NCBI GenBank assembly: GCA_037355855.1
Contig: CM074763.1
Span: 4,216,001-4,280,000 of the forward strand
Source of the DNA: Pseudo-nitzschia pungens
Lineage: Eukaryota > Bacillariophyta > Bacillariophyceae > Bacillariales > Bacillariaceae
Length of the DNA: 64,000 nt
Reading direction: 5' to 3'
Shown: positions 33,201-42,600 of the stretch, one piece after another
Position numbering within the stretch: the stretch's first letter is position 1
Layout: every line of letters begins with the position of its first letter
Position numbers and translations under genes: made by a program
The notes under the pieces: model-generated
What the model saw: only the letters and a program-made list of their open reading frames with translations
Told to the model about the DNA's origin: nothing
Databases searched by the model: none

Positions 33201-36066
33201 CATGCCCGGTGACTTCTCCGTTGCCGACAAAAATGGCAATCGAGCTACCCTGGATCGATTTGAAGTTGACCATGCTGACAAGACTCTTGGGGTTTTTATC
33301 TCCATGGATGGCAATGAGGAAGCACAGATTGCTCACATGCAGTCCCAGTCTCAGTCTTTTGGCTCTCAACTCAGGGCTTCCAAGTGTGAGAAGCGCGCTT
33401 CCCTCTACACCTTCAAGTATTCTTTCATGAAGTCTGTTGAATACCCCATGCCTGTCACACAACTTGATGAGGCCACTTGGACTAAGATAATTCACCCAGC
33501 TCTTGTTCCTGTGCTGAATAAAGCAGGGATGTCACGGACATTTCCCAGACATGTGTTCTATGGTCCTTCCCTCTATCAAGGCTTTGGTTTCATTCATCCC
33601 TACCTCCTCCAAGAGTTCAGTCATATTGCCACCCTCTTTCAGGAATCTGTCAGGTCCTCACAAACTGGTAGGATTCTCAGGCTCACTGCTGAGTCTCTAC
33701 GGCTCGAACTTGGCATTCCTCTCCATCTTGGTGTCACACCATATCATCCTTTTGCTTCCTACGTCACTCCTTGCTGGTACAAACATGTGTGGAAGTTTTT
33801 CTCTGTTCACCCTGTGAGCTTGTTTGAAGACTTCCCAGATCTTCCCCTGCTACGTTCCAATGACTGCTATCTCATGCAAGCCTTTGTCAACGCTGGCTTC
33901 AGAGGTGGTGACTTGTCCCTCTTGAATCACATGCGCATGTCACTCAAGGCTATCTCCCTTGCTGATATTTGTACTCCAGATGGGAAAAGACTCTCTCCGA
34001 TGGCTTTCCAGCTGATATCCTCCAATCACTTGAGGGATCATCTTGACTGGCCTAGATGTCCTCCATCTTGGCCTCCAGCAGCACAGCGCTTATGGACTAA
34101 AGCTCTTCAGACCAGTTTTCTTCCCCCCTGTCCACCCCCTGCAGCCAGGGCACTAGCTCCTTCTTTTCATCTTGGGCATTGGCTCTCTCCCCAGACGGCT
34201 TCTCTTTGGCCTTGGTTTATGTCTCTATCCACCAATAGAATATTCTTCAAACATTCTACTGGCTGGATGGTGAGCATCTCCCAAGGCAGGGGCAGATACA
34301 GGGTCACTGCTGAAATCCTTTCTGACAAACCAGCCTGCGCTGATGTGCTTGTCTGCCCTGTTATTTGTGGCCAAGTTGTCCGCGTTGTTGGGTCTTCAGC
34401 CTTTGTTTCTGAACCTCCTGATACGAATCCTCTGGAGTACAATCCATTTGATTCTCTTCCAGACTCTCCGGCAGATGCCTTTGATGCACTCTGTGAGTCT
34501 CCAAGGGTACTTCTCCACAAATATTCCCTACCACAGGCTGGCTGTCAGCACCTTGCTGATGCTATCCAGAGTGGTACTGCCAGTGCTGTTTGTGATGGTT
34601 CATTTGATCCGGACCTTCTCAGAGGAACTTCTGCATTCGTTCTTTCACCTAATACCTCCACCAAGTCTGCTTCTTTGTTCCTCACTGGCTGTAATTTTGT
34701 CAGTGGATCCCCTGAGGATCAATCATCCTACAGGAGCGAACTGGCCGGTATCATTGGGGTTCTCACCTGTTGCACTGCTCTGGTGAGTGTCTTTGATATT
34801 GCTTCTGGCTCTATCAACATTGCCCTTGACGGTGACACAGCTCTCAAACAGGCTAAAGGATCTTGGCCATTAGTTATTTCCCAGAAGTCTTTTGATTATG
34901 TTTATATCATCCGCAACATGATTTCTGCCCTGCCAATCTCTGTGCACTTTCAGTGGGTTCAGGGCCATCAAGCTGGACTCTTTCTTGATTGGTGGGCACT
35001 TCGCAATCATCAGGTTGACAGCATGGCAAAGGCCTTTCTCTCTGTCCATAGAGTTTCTGCCCATCACTATCCCAGACTTGTGTTTGAGCCCTGGGCATTT
35101 TCTCTCAATGGATGCAAGTGTTCAAGGTTTGATCAAAATGCTTTGCATGTTGCCATTTCTGGTCCTCCTCTTCTTAAATATTGGCAGACCCACCATGATA
35201 TCCCCATTCCACAACCTGTTTTGGGTTCCATCCATTGGTGTGCCCATCTGTCTGCCTTCAAACGACTCCCTCCTGGCATGCAAAGGTGGTTTGTCAAATT
35301 TGCTTCTGGATGCATTGGTGTTGGCAACCAACTCCTCCACTACCAGTATCAGGATCACTCCCGGTGCCCATTGTGTGATGCAGACAACGAGAAGGTTTCT
35401 CATGTGCTCTCCTGCAAGGATCCTGGGGCTGTCAGGCACAGTGTGTCTGCCTTCAAGGGACCCCTGCAGAACAGGCTTGAAGTTGAACAAACTGATCCAT
35501 CATTGGTGGCTGCCATTGTGGATCTTCTCACCAGAGTTCGGAAGGGCCAGAGGATTTATCCATCATCCTACTCACTTGCAATTGCTTCTGCTGTCAGAGC
35601 ACAGAGGACTATTGGTTGGCACAACTGGCTCCTTGGTAGGTGGTCCCCTCGCTGGTACCAAATCCAGGCTGATTACTACTCCCACATTGGAAGCAAGCGA
35701 TCTCCCAAACGCTGGGCTTCAGCTATCATCCATCAGTTCTTTCTTACCTCCTGGGATCTTTGGACCTACAGAAATGAACGACTCCACGGTCCTGGGGGAA
35801 CCCTTGATGCTGAACAACACCAATCTCTTGATGCTTCCATCTCCTCTGAATTGGCAATTGGTGCAGCTGGTGCACTCCCCCAGTCACACTCCCTTTTACA
35901 AACCCCTTTCCAAGTCCTACAAGGTTACACCCTGACTGCCAAGAGGCAGTGGCTTGCAACCATCCACCTTGCCAGGAAGCAGTATGCAGCACCTGTCCAA
36001 CCTGTGCAGCCATACCAACGAGAGGCTGCTCTCCTCGGAGCCTGGCTTACTGGACCTCAGGGTTGA
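30226..36066 (+). CDS. LINE-B ORF2: endonuclease, reverse transcriptase, RNase H, CCHC finger (1946 aa)
   Basis: The start taken is the ATG at 30226 inside ATGGTTAG, which overlaps the ORF1 stop by 8 nt; an upstream in-frame ATG lies at 30154. An AP-type endonuclease spans about residues 60-340, with ALFAEHCLNES, AYCPVEND, GIDQNAD and ESDHRM carrying the expected acidic and His residues. The RT core spans about 650-1000 with NDAKGCYDRI, SGCGQGNGIGPTLWAL and the active site FVDD (residue about 924; FADD is commoner). RNase H follows at about 1450-1600 with VCDGSFD, YRSELAG, ALDGDTALKQ and HQVDSMAKAF. A terminal CPLCDADNEKVSHVLSC finger (about 1714) has CCHC spacing. It would nick target DNA and reverse transcribe element RNA in place. 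The frame is intact. Confidence 0.95.
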   Translation: MVRFSGMRFDGMPSTPNPINASTVSPLSSSDSSPVSQFVQLTLHGDSLAAKDSDSFGHSFPQAPSSNSTIITFQNIGPQRRAAFMSMSKHNARQFVKSNASVALFAEHCLNESKLLPCDLFNRRMKNISPSSFSYLANNKHEASDCSWLQPGGTGFSIDQLFSSHKIAHGADPSGLGRWSFVKFQGRDGYTVTMFSAYCPVENDRDLGSVWNQQYRYFQAAENLFSPNPCILFHRDLTAALQVCLGAGDQVILGIDQNADVRTDGLSFELKALGFREAILTLHSKSSPPATHNRNTTRTPIDAIWVSENVDVLRAGYCPFGGAYGMESDHRMLWIEVCNCSLMGKHLPPPVSFFHSKLQSSHPHLRQRYFKRVRHSFLKAGVFSLQAKLEHLLAQFQSGDISVRADLITTYEVLHETSTSLRLSVEQNLCHTRAGLVPWSPKLQVYRDTIEFWRRVVKLRQGVSTSHTVLKRLACKLSLYKGEHSDLSSAILHLKQAYRQYRAVKKLAPSWRDSFNQGLVDALLAEGKPHNQNASQIRARMRRERLQRELGLAARSIRGRVNKSAVLRAIAVGHDGVEQVLESQSTMVPAMAESNVRRQQQCLGTPSMTPSFIQDFGYLGTAHASAQVLDGTYNPPPATDKYLSEFLSCLKVPASILSLPLFDYSVCPADNAAAWKRQRERTASEPSCLSFAHHKAFAQDPQLNKFDTLLRSVPLIVGFSPSAWQVITDVEIFKKPGEYRVDKMRLIQLMSPEFQINNKMIGRCILAYAERANAVAVDQHGSRKHHKAINTCLNKKLICDVLRQKRRSGAVAMNDAKGCYDRISHPIAGLTLQSFGVPAHVCEVLLSTLQHAKHHIKTGFGRSGPVYGDEPVPLSGCGQGNGIGPTLWALVSTIVFRMMQQAGHGVHLLTSLSLQLVSLVGFAFVDDTDLFCAGSDSSTSGEELAVDFQEALDRWAGGIIATGGAIEPAKSFCYLIDFKWNGSGWDYRSIADMPGDFSVADKNGNRATLDRFEVDHADKTLGVFISMDGNEEAQIAHMQSQSQSFGSQLRASKCEKRASLYTFKYSFMKSVEYPMPVTQLDEATWTKIIHPALVPVLNKAGMSRTFPRHVFYGPSLYQGFGFIHPYLLQEFSHIATLFQESVRSSQTGRILRLTAESLRLELGIPLHLGVTPYHPFASYVTPCWYKHVWKFFSVHPVSLFEDFPDLPLLRSNDCYLMQAFVNAGFRGGDLSLLNHMRMSLKAISLADICTPDGKRLSPMAFQLISSNHLRDHLDWPRCPPSWPPAAQRLWTKALQTSFLPPCPPPAARALAPSFHLGHWLSPQTASLWPWFMSLSTNRIFFKHSTGWMVSISQGRGRYRVTAEILSDKPACADVLVCPVICGQVVRVVGSSAFVSEPPDTNPLEYNPFDSLPDSPADAFDALCESPRVLLHKYSLPQAGCQHLADAIQSGTASAVCDGSFDPDLLRGTSAFVLSPNTSTKSASLFLTGCNFVSGSPEDQSSYRSELAGIIGVLTCCTALVSVFDIASGSINIALDGDTALKQAKGSWPLVISQKSFDYVYIIRNMISALPISVHFQWVQGHQAGLFLDWWALRNHQVDSMAKAFLSVHRVSAHHYPRLVFEPWAFSLNGCKCSRFDQNALHVAISGPPLLKYWQTHHDIPIPQPVLGSIHWCAHLSAFKRLPPGMQRWFVKFASGCIGVGNQLLHYQYQDHSRCPLCDADNEKVSHVLSCKDPGAVRHSVSAFKGPLQNRLEVEQTDPSLVAAIVDLLTRVRKGQRIYPSSYSLAIASAVRAQRTIGWHNWLLGRWSPRWYQIQADYYSHIGSKRSPKRWASAIIHQFFLTSWDLWTYRNERLHGPGGTLDAEQHQSLDASISSELAIGAAGALPQSHSLLQTPFQVLQGYTLTAKRQWLATIHLARKQYAAPVQPVQPYQREAALLGAWLTGPQG

Positions 36067-36368
36067 TTCCACTTTGTACCTTGGTTTTGTTTTCTGTTCC
36101 TGCTTCTCATCCTGTCCCATCCCTTTTGATACTGGATCTTATCCCAATATCTTCATTCCCATTTCACTTTCTCTCAAGTCCCTATTTTGTGGGACTTGCT
36201 TGTCTTTTTCCCTGTTTGATGTTCAAGGTTTGTTTGAAAATTTGTCGTTCTGCCACTTGGGGTCCTGACTCTATGATGGAGGCGACGTTAAAGTCTGGTT
36301 ACAGACTGAGTAATTTAGTTTCACCTTTGGTGATTAAAGTTATTTAAATACGTATATTAATTAATTAA
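36067..36368 (+). promoter_or_regulatory. LINE-B 3' UTR with two hairpins and AT-rich tail
   Basis: AGTCTG-GTTA-CAGACT at 36292-36307 and TCACC-TTT-GGTGA at 36321-36333 are hairpins. The sequence then runs TTAAAGTTATTTAAATACG to an ATTAATTA tail. The same arrangement occurs at the ends of LINE-A, LINE-C and LINE-D. Confidence 0.85.
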
Positions 36369-36387
36369 TTTGATCTCAACCGGTGCT
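36369..36387. repeat. TSD, right copy, of LINE-B
   Basis: TTTGATCTCAACCGGTGCT, identical to 23939-23957. The first Ts could also belong to the tail. Confidence 0.93.
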
Positions 36388-36651
36388 TCTCCTGCCCCGG
36401 CCTTTGTCATCAACCGGTGCTTCTCCTGCTCCAGCCTTTGTACTCAACCGGTGCTTCTCCATTCAAGCGCGGCGTTCCAGTTGGTGCTCCTGTACTCCAC
36501 TGGAGGATTTCTGCTGTTGATTTGCCCTCCACCGGTGCTTCTCCTGCCCCGGCCTTTGCCCTCAACCGGTGCTTCTCCTTTCAAGCGGTGCTTCTCCTGC
36601 CCCGGCCTTTGTCATCACCTGGCACTTTTACATCCCAGAGCAGTGCCCACC

Positions 36652-39609
36652 ATGCCTCCCCCCCCGCCAGCTTCCAGGCGAAAAAGGCCTCCCTTGGCTA
36701 CCAATCCTTCAAACAAACGCGCCTTTACGGGGACTCCTTCCCGCCGACCACCTGCTGGTTCCGTTCTTCAGGCTACTCCCTCTCCCCCTCCCTCTCCCCG
36801 TACAGCTAGGGATTCACTCCCTTCTGATGATGATATGTCCTTCACTTCTGCTGTGTCTACTGGTGCACTAGATGATGTTGATATGAGCACTGAGCAGTCA
36901 GGCACTGGGCATTCAGACACAGGGCATTCAGGCAGTGGGCAGTCCGACAGTGGGACGTCTGACAGTGGGAAGTCCAACAGTGGGAAGTCCAACAGTGGAA
37001 ATTCCAACAGTGGGACGTCCAACAGTGGGAAGTCCAACAGTGGAAAGTCCAACAGTGAGACGTCTAGGGATGGCCAGCCAGGCTCTGAGCACTCAGACTC
37101 TAAGCACCCTCCTTCCAAGGTCTCTCCTTCCAAGTCTAGTTTGAAACAAGCTACTCTTGCATTTCTTTCTGACACACCGTCTGCAGAGCGACATGCTCTG
37201 CGCCAGAAAGCCCTGGCTGCTGCCAACAAAGCTCACTCAGATTCCTTCCTCTGGTGTTTCTATGGTAAGGGGCCTTTTACTGGTCGTGCTTCCATTCCCA
37301 CCCCTATCCAAACTCTTCGTAAAACTCCAGCAGGATCCCGGCTATGGACTGGGTGTCCTAGTCCCACTCACTTCTTCAGCAAGAAAGATGGGAATGATAA
37401 GAAATCCATCCATGATGTCTGTCAGTCTGCCATCCCTCCAGCATATGCTCAAGCTTTTCCTGACAACCCGGATTGGAGAACTGCTTCTGTGGAGTCCCTG
37501 GTTTCCCTTGCTACTCTCTGCTTTCAAGCCTCTGCAGACTGGACCAAGCAACCTTCCGGCCATGCTCTGAGGAGATGTCTTATTGGTTTGGCCAAGATGT
37601 CACCTGAGTGTTTTGACACCATGTACTGTGAAGGGAACCTTTTGCCCAGCACTGAAGGAAAAGTTTGGTTGGCAGCTAACCAGGTGCTTGGCTCCCACTG
37701 GTATTTCAAGAAGAGACCTCCTACACCTGCGCCAACTGCAGTTGATGATGCTTCCACTTCCAAATCAGTGTCCTTTCTTCCTGGTGGTGGTGATGCTACT
37801 GTCTTGTCCTCTTCTGCTGGGCATTTCCTCCAACGCCGAGGGGTTTGCTCCAGTGATTCTAGAGCTCCAGTGGATGTCACTGCTGGCACCAAGTGTTCTC
37901 ATAGTTCTTATGTCACTCTGTCCCTTCCAAGGCTGATGTCACAACGCCCTGGGGAACTGTATGATGAGCTGCTCAAGTCTCTCAAGGAAGCTTTGGATCT
38001 TCTATGGACTGTTGACAAGCGCCTGGTGTTGTATGTTTTTCCCTCAAGAGCCAGGCTCCACCCCAAGGCCAAGCCTGTTACCAAGTTCTGGACGACACTT
38101 CCTGACAGGAAGACCTTGGAATTGTATGTTGCTCAGCTCTGGCTTCGCAGTAGAACTGCTCCTCATCTACGCTTCTTTTTGGGACACAGTGCTTCCCTGG
38201 AGAAACTCTTTTCAGCACAATTGCTCCAGAGGCTCAGAGACCGTGACATGGACCTGAAATATGACCACATACAGGCCCCAGTTATTGTCACCTGTGGCTT
38301 TCTCCTTGGATCTTACATGCAGAGTTTTGATCTTGACCACTACAACGAATTGCTTCAGACTCATCCCAGGTTTCAGGCATGTCCTATTGCTGTTATCAGG
38401 AAGAATATCAGCCTTGACAACTCCAGAACTCCTGATCCCAATCCGGTTCTGGCTGCTCATGTTTTATGTGATGCAACAAAGCGCGCCCAAACTGTTAAGC
38501 TCCTCAAAGCCCAGTTCAACCGTTGCAAACCTTCAGACATTGCCTCTTTACCTGATGGTAAATTCTACAAGTTTATTGAGACAGCTACCAATCCTTCTGA
38601 CAGACCTCTTCCCCCCTCCAAGCTCAAGACTGTCCGCCAGGCTAAGCACCGCCAAGCCAAATTTATTGAGAGCCATGAAACTGCTCCTGTTCTGGGGGTA
38701 GTTGATCTTGATCTTCCAGTTGACTTGGGCCAAGGGCTGGGTTTGAAGACACTGCGCAGTGTGCTTCTGGGTATCAGAACCCGTGACAATTGGTCATGGC
38801 CTCTTTTTCTTTCTGTCGATACCAGTTCATACCGAGGCGAGATCCTTGCTTTGTACAACATCACTACCAAGGCTGAAGCAATGGCCATGTTGTCTTTCCT
38901 GCCTATTTTTCTGGAAGCTCAGTATGGTTCTTGTGTTAGACAATGGTTCTCTTCTGAGTGCTTGACTGAAATGGAAGCTTACCATTGGGATGATGCAGTC
39001 AATTGTGTTGTGGAAACTGCACCTGCTGCAGATCCAATGCAGGATAACTCTCTTCCCTTTTTTGGTGATGGGGATGCAAGAGATTGGGAACTTGTTGATG
39101 ATGACTTGTCCGTTGACCTTGCTCCTGATCTCACTTTTGATCTGGATTTGCACTTTAACCTCCAAGCCCGTGCTGACAGTGGTGGTGGAGGCTTTGATGA
39201 CTCTCAATCTATGGATACTTTAGCGACTGGCACTTCCAATCTCACTGATGTCCAGGCTTCACCACCTGCAAGTGATGCGTCTCCTGGAGGTGATTCTCCC
39301 ACTGCTGCCAAGGCTGATGCCTCCCCTGGTATCTCTCCTGAAGTTCCCCCTGAAGTTCCTGACCCTCCCCATAATGCCATGGCTGGTGACCTCACTGTGG
39401 TCTCTCCTGAGTCCTCAACTGCAGTTCCTGCTGCCGGTGGTGGGGAAGATGCAGCCTCTGCATTGAGGCTTGGAGTTGCTGCCATTGCATTCTCTTCCAG
39501 TCATGATGCTAGTGTCAGTGACTTGAGCCATGCCAATGTCTCCACCAAATCAGCTCCGGCAACTCTCTCTTCCGTGCGAAAGACTCGGTTTCCTTCTGAT
39601 CATGGTTAG
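36652..39609 (+). CDS. LINE-A ORF1 protein (985 aa), function not recognised
   Basis: The ATG at 36652 in the context CCCACCATGC starts MPPPPPASRRKRPPLAT. The N-terminal part differs from LINE-B: it has a 15-bp tandem repeat (about 36945-37065) encoding NSGKS/DSGTS-type units and shorter Ser-rich stretches. From about residue 190 it matches LINE-B ORF1 closely, through FLWCFYGKGP and GCPSPTHFFSKK to the same SDHG end. The in-frame sequence from 36370 to 36651 is the 5'-UTR repeat. The stop TAG is inside ATGGTTAG. The frame is intact. Confidence 0.8.
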   Translation: MPPPPPASRRKRPPLATNPSNKRAFTGTPSRRPPAGSVLQATPSPPPSPRTARDSLPSDDDMSFTSAVSTGALDDVDMSTEQSGTGHSDTGHSGSGQSDSGTSDSGKSNSGKSNSGNSNSGTSNSGKSNSGKSNSETSRDGQPGSEHSDSKHPPSKVSPSKSSLKQATLAFLSDTPSAERHALRQKALAAANKAHSDSFLWCFYGKGPFTGRASIPTPIQTLRKTPAGSRLWTGCPSPTHFFSKKDGNDKKSIHDVCQSAIPPAYAQAFPDNPDWRTASVESLVSLATLCFQASADWTKQPSGHALRRCLIGLAKMSPECFDTMYCEGNLLPSTEGKVWLAANQVLGSHWYFKKRPPTPAPTAVDDASTSKSVSFLPGGGDATVLSSSAGHFLQRRGVCSSDSRAPVDVTAGTKCSHSSYVTLSLPRLMSQRPGELYDELLKSLKEALDLLWTVDKRLVLYVFPSRARLHPKAKPVTKFWTTLPDRKTLELYVAQLWLRSRTAPHLRFFLGHSASLEKLFSAQLLQRLRDRDMDLKYDHIQAPVIVTCGFLLGSYMQSFDLDHYNELLQTHPRFQACPIAVIRKNISLDNSRTPDPNPVLAAHVLCDATKRAQTVKLLKAQFNRCKPSDIASLPDGKFYKFIETATNPSDRPLPPSKLKTVRQAKHRQAKFIESHETAPVLGVVDLDLPVDLGQGLGLKTLRSVLLGIRTRDNWSWPLFLSVDTSSYRGEILALYNITTKAEAMAMLSFLPIFLEAQYGSCVRQWFSSECLTEMEAYHWDDAVNCVVETAPAADPMQDNSLPFFGDGDARDWELVDDDLSVDLAPDLTFDLDLHFNLQARADSGGGGFDDSQSMDTLATGTSNLTDVQASPPASDASPGGDSPTAAKADASPGISPEVPPEVPDPPHNAMAGDLTVVSPESSTAVPAAGGGEDAASALRLGVAAIAFSSSHDASVSDLSHANVSTKSAPATLSSVRKTRFPSDHG

Positions 39610-42600
39610 ATCTTCTGGTATGAGGTTTGATGGGATGCCTTCCAATCCAAATCCCATCAATGCTTCTCCTGTTTCTCCCTTTCCCCCCTCCGCCTCTTCC
39701 CCTGTCTCTCATTTTGTCCAATTAACTCTTCATGGAGACTCTCTTGCTGCTAAGGATTCCGACAGTTTTGGTCATTCCTTTCCTCAAGCTCCATCATCTA
39801 ATTCCACCATCATCACCTTCCAAAACATTGGACCCCAGCGTAGAGCTGCCTTTATGTCCATGTCCAAGCACAACGCCCGTCAATTTGTCAAGAGCAATGC
39901 CAGTGTGGCTCTTTTTGCTGAACATTGTTTAAATGAATCCAAACTCCTGCCCTGTGATCTTTTCAATCGGCGCATGAAGAATGTCTGTCCCTCAAGTTTT
40001 TCCTATCTTGCCAACAACAAGCATGAAGCTTCTGACTGCTCATGGCTTCAGCCTGGTGGCACAGGGTTTTCCATTGATCAACTGTTCAGTTCCCACAAGA
40101 TTGCCCATGGGGCTGATCCTTCTGGTCTTGGAAGATGGTCCTTTGTCAAGTTTCAAGGCAGGGATGGCTACAATGTCACCATGTTTTCTGCTTACTGCCC
40201 AGTTGAAAATGATAGGGATCTTGGTTCAGTCTGGAATCAACAGTGCCGCTACTTTCAAGCAGCTGAAAATCTTTTCAGTCCCAATCCATGCATTCTTTTT
40301 CACAGGGATTTGACTGCTGCCCTTCAGGTCTGCCTGGGTGCAGGTGACCAGGTCATTGTTGGGATTGACCAGAATGCTGATGTTCGAACTGATGGCTTGT
40401 CTTTTGAGCTCAAGGCTCTTGGTTTCAGAGAGGCCATTCTTACACTTCATAGTATGTCTTCGCCTCCTGCCACTCACAACCGCAACACTACCAGAACACC
40501 AATTGATGCCATTTGGGTCTCTGAGAATGTTGATGTTCTCAGGGCTGGGTATTGTCCCTTTGGTGGTGTCTATGGTATGGAATCTGACCACAGAATGCTT
40601 TGGATTGAAGTCTGTAATTGCAGCCTCATGGGCAAACATTTGCCACCTCCCGTGCGCTTCTCTCCTTCCAAACTCCAGTCCTCCCACCCTCGTCTGCGCC
40701 ACCGGTATTTCAAGCGTGTCAGGCACAGCTTTCTCCAGGCTGGGGTGTTTTCTCTCCAAGCTAAGCTGGAGCACCTCCTGGCTCAGTTTCAGTCTGGGGA
40801 TATTTCTGTGCGCACTGATCTCATCACCACATATGAAGTACTCCATGAAACCTCTACCTCTCTTAGGCTCTCTGTTGAACAAAACCTCTGCCACTCTAGA
40901 GCTGGTTTGGTTCCATGGTCACCAAAGCTGCAAGTCTATCGTGATACAATTGACTTTTGGAGGCGTGTTGTTAAGTTGAGACAGGGTGTGTCCACCAGTC
41001 ATACTGTTTTGAAAAGGTTGGCCTGCAAGCTTTCTCTCTACAAAGGAGAACACAGTGACCTTTCCAGTGCTCTCCTCCATCTGAAACAAGCTTACAAGCA
41101 ATACCGGGCAGTGAAGAAATTGGCCCCCTCATGGAGAGACTCCTTCAATCAAGGCCTGGTGGATGCACTTCTTGCTGAAGGCAAGCCTCACAACCAGAAT
41201 GCTTCCCAGATTCGTGCCAGGATGCGCAGGGAACGTCTTCAAAGAGAGCTTGGTCTTGCTGCTCGGTCTATTCGGGGACGTGTCAACAAGTCCGCAGTCT
41301 TGCGAGCTATTGCAGTTGGCCATGATGGTGTTGAACAGGTCTTGGAGTCTCAGTCTACTATGGTACCAGCTATGGCTGAATCCAATGTCCGGCGTCAACA
41401 GCAGTGTCTTGGCACTCCTTCCATGACTCCCTCCTTCATTCAAGATTTCGGCTACCTAGGCACTGCCCAGGCTGCGACTCATGTTCTTGATGGCACATAT
41501 AATCCTCCTCCTGCCACTGACAAATACCTTTCTGAATTTCTTTCCTGTCTCAAAGTCCCTGACTCTATACTGAGTTTGCCCCCCTTTGACTATTCAGTGT
41601 GTCCAGCTGACAATGCTGCTGCCTGGAAACGCCAGAGGGAACGCACAGCAAGTGAACCTTCTTGTTTGAGTTTTGCCCACCACAAGGCATTTGCCATGGA
41701 TCCCCAGCTGAACAAGTTTGACACTCTCCTGAGATCCGTCCCATTGATTGTTGGCTTCTCTCCTTCTGCTTGGCAGGTCATCACTGATGTTGAGATCTTC
41801 AAGAAACCTGGTGAATATAGAGTGGATAAGATGAGGCTTATTCAGCTGATGTCTCCTGAGTTCCAAATCAACAACAAAATGATTGGCAGACGCATTCTTG
41901 CCCATGCTGAACGTGCCAATGCCGTGGCTGTTGATCAACATGGAAGCAGGAAACACCACAAGGCCATCAACACCTGCCTGAACAAGAAGCTCATCTGTGA
42001 TGTGTTGCGGCAGAAGCGCAGATCCGGTGCTGTTGCTATGAATGATGCCAAGGGCTGTTATGATAGAATCTCTCATCCTATTGCAGGTCTCACTCTCCAG
42101 AGCTTTGGGGTTCCTGCCCATGTGTGTGAAGTTCTTCTGTCTACTCTGCAACATGCTAAGCATCACATCAAAACTGGTTTTGGTCGGTCCGGCCCTGTGT
42201 ATGGTGATGAACCTGTTCCTCTCAGTGGTTGTGGCCAAGGCAATGGTATTGGTCCAACTCTTTGGGCCTTGGTGTCAACAATTGTCTTCCGAATGATGCA
42301 ACAGGCTGGGCATGGTGTCCATCTTATCACTTCTTTGTCACTGCAACTGGTTTCTCTTGTGGGTTTTGCCTTTGTGGATGACACAGATTTGTTTTGTGCT
42401 GGCTCTGATTCCTCAACATCTGGTGAGGAATTGGCTGTTGATTTTCAGGCAGCTCTTGACCGGTGGGCTGGAGGGATTATTGCCACTGGTGGTGCGATTG
42501 AACCTGCCAAATCCTTCTGTTATTTGATTGATTTCAAATGGAATGGATCCGGTTGGGACTATCGCTCCATTGCTGACATGCCCGGTGACTTCTCTGTTGC

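Larger units (their letters stand above)
23958..36368 (+). mobile_element. LINE-B, full-length 12.4-kb LINE with 19-bp TSD
   Basis: Flanked by TTTGATCTCAACCGGTGCT at 23939-23957 and 36369-36387. It has a 2.98-kb 5' UTR, ORF1 (26937-30233), ORF2 (30226-36066) and a 3' UTR of about 300 bp. The last intact sequence is TACGTATATTAATTAATTAA. Both ORFs are uninterrupted, and the TSD is exact over 19 bp. The element is potentially active (inference). Its length is near the upper end for LINEs, mostly because of the repetitive 5' UTR and long ORFs. Confidence 0.94.
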
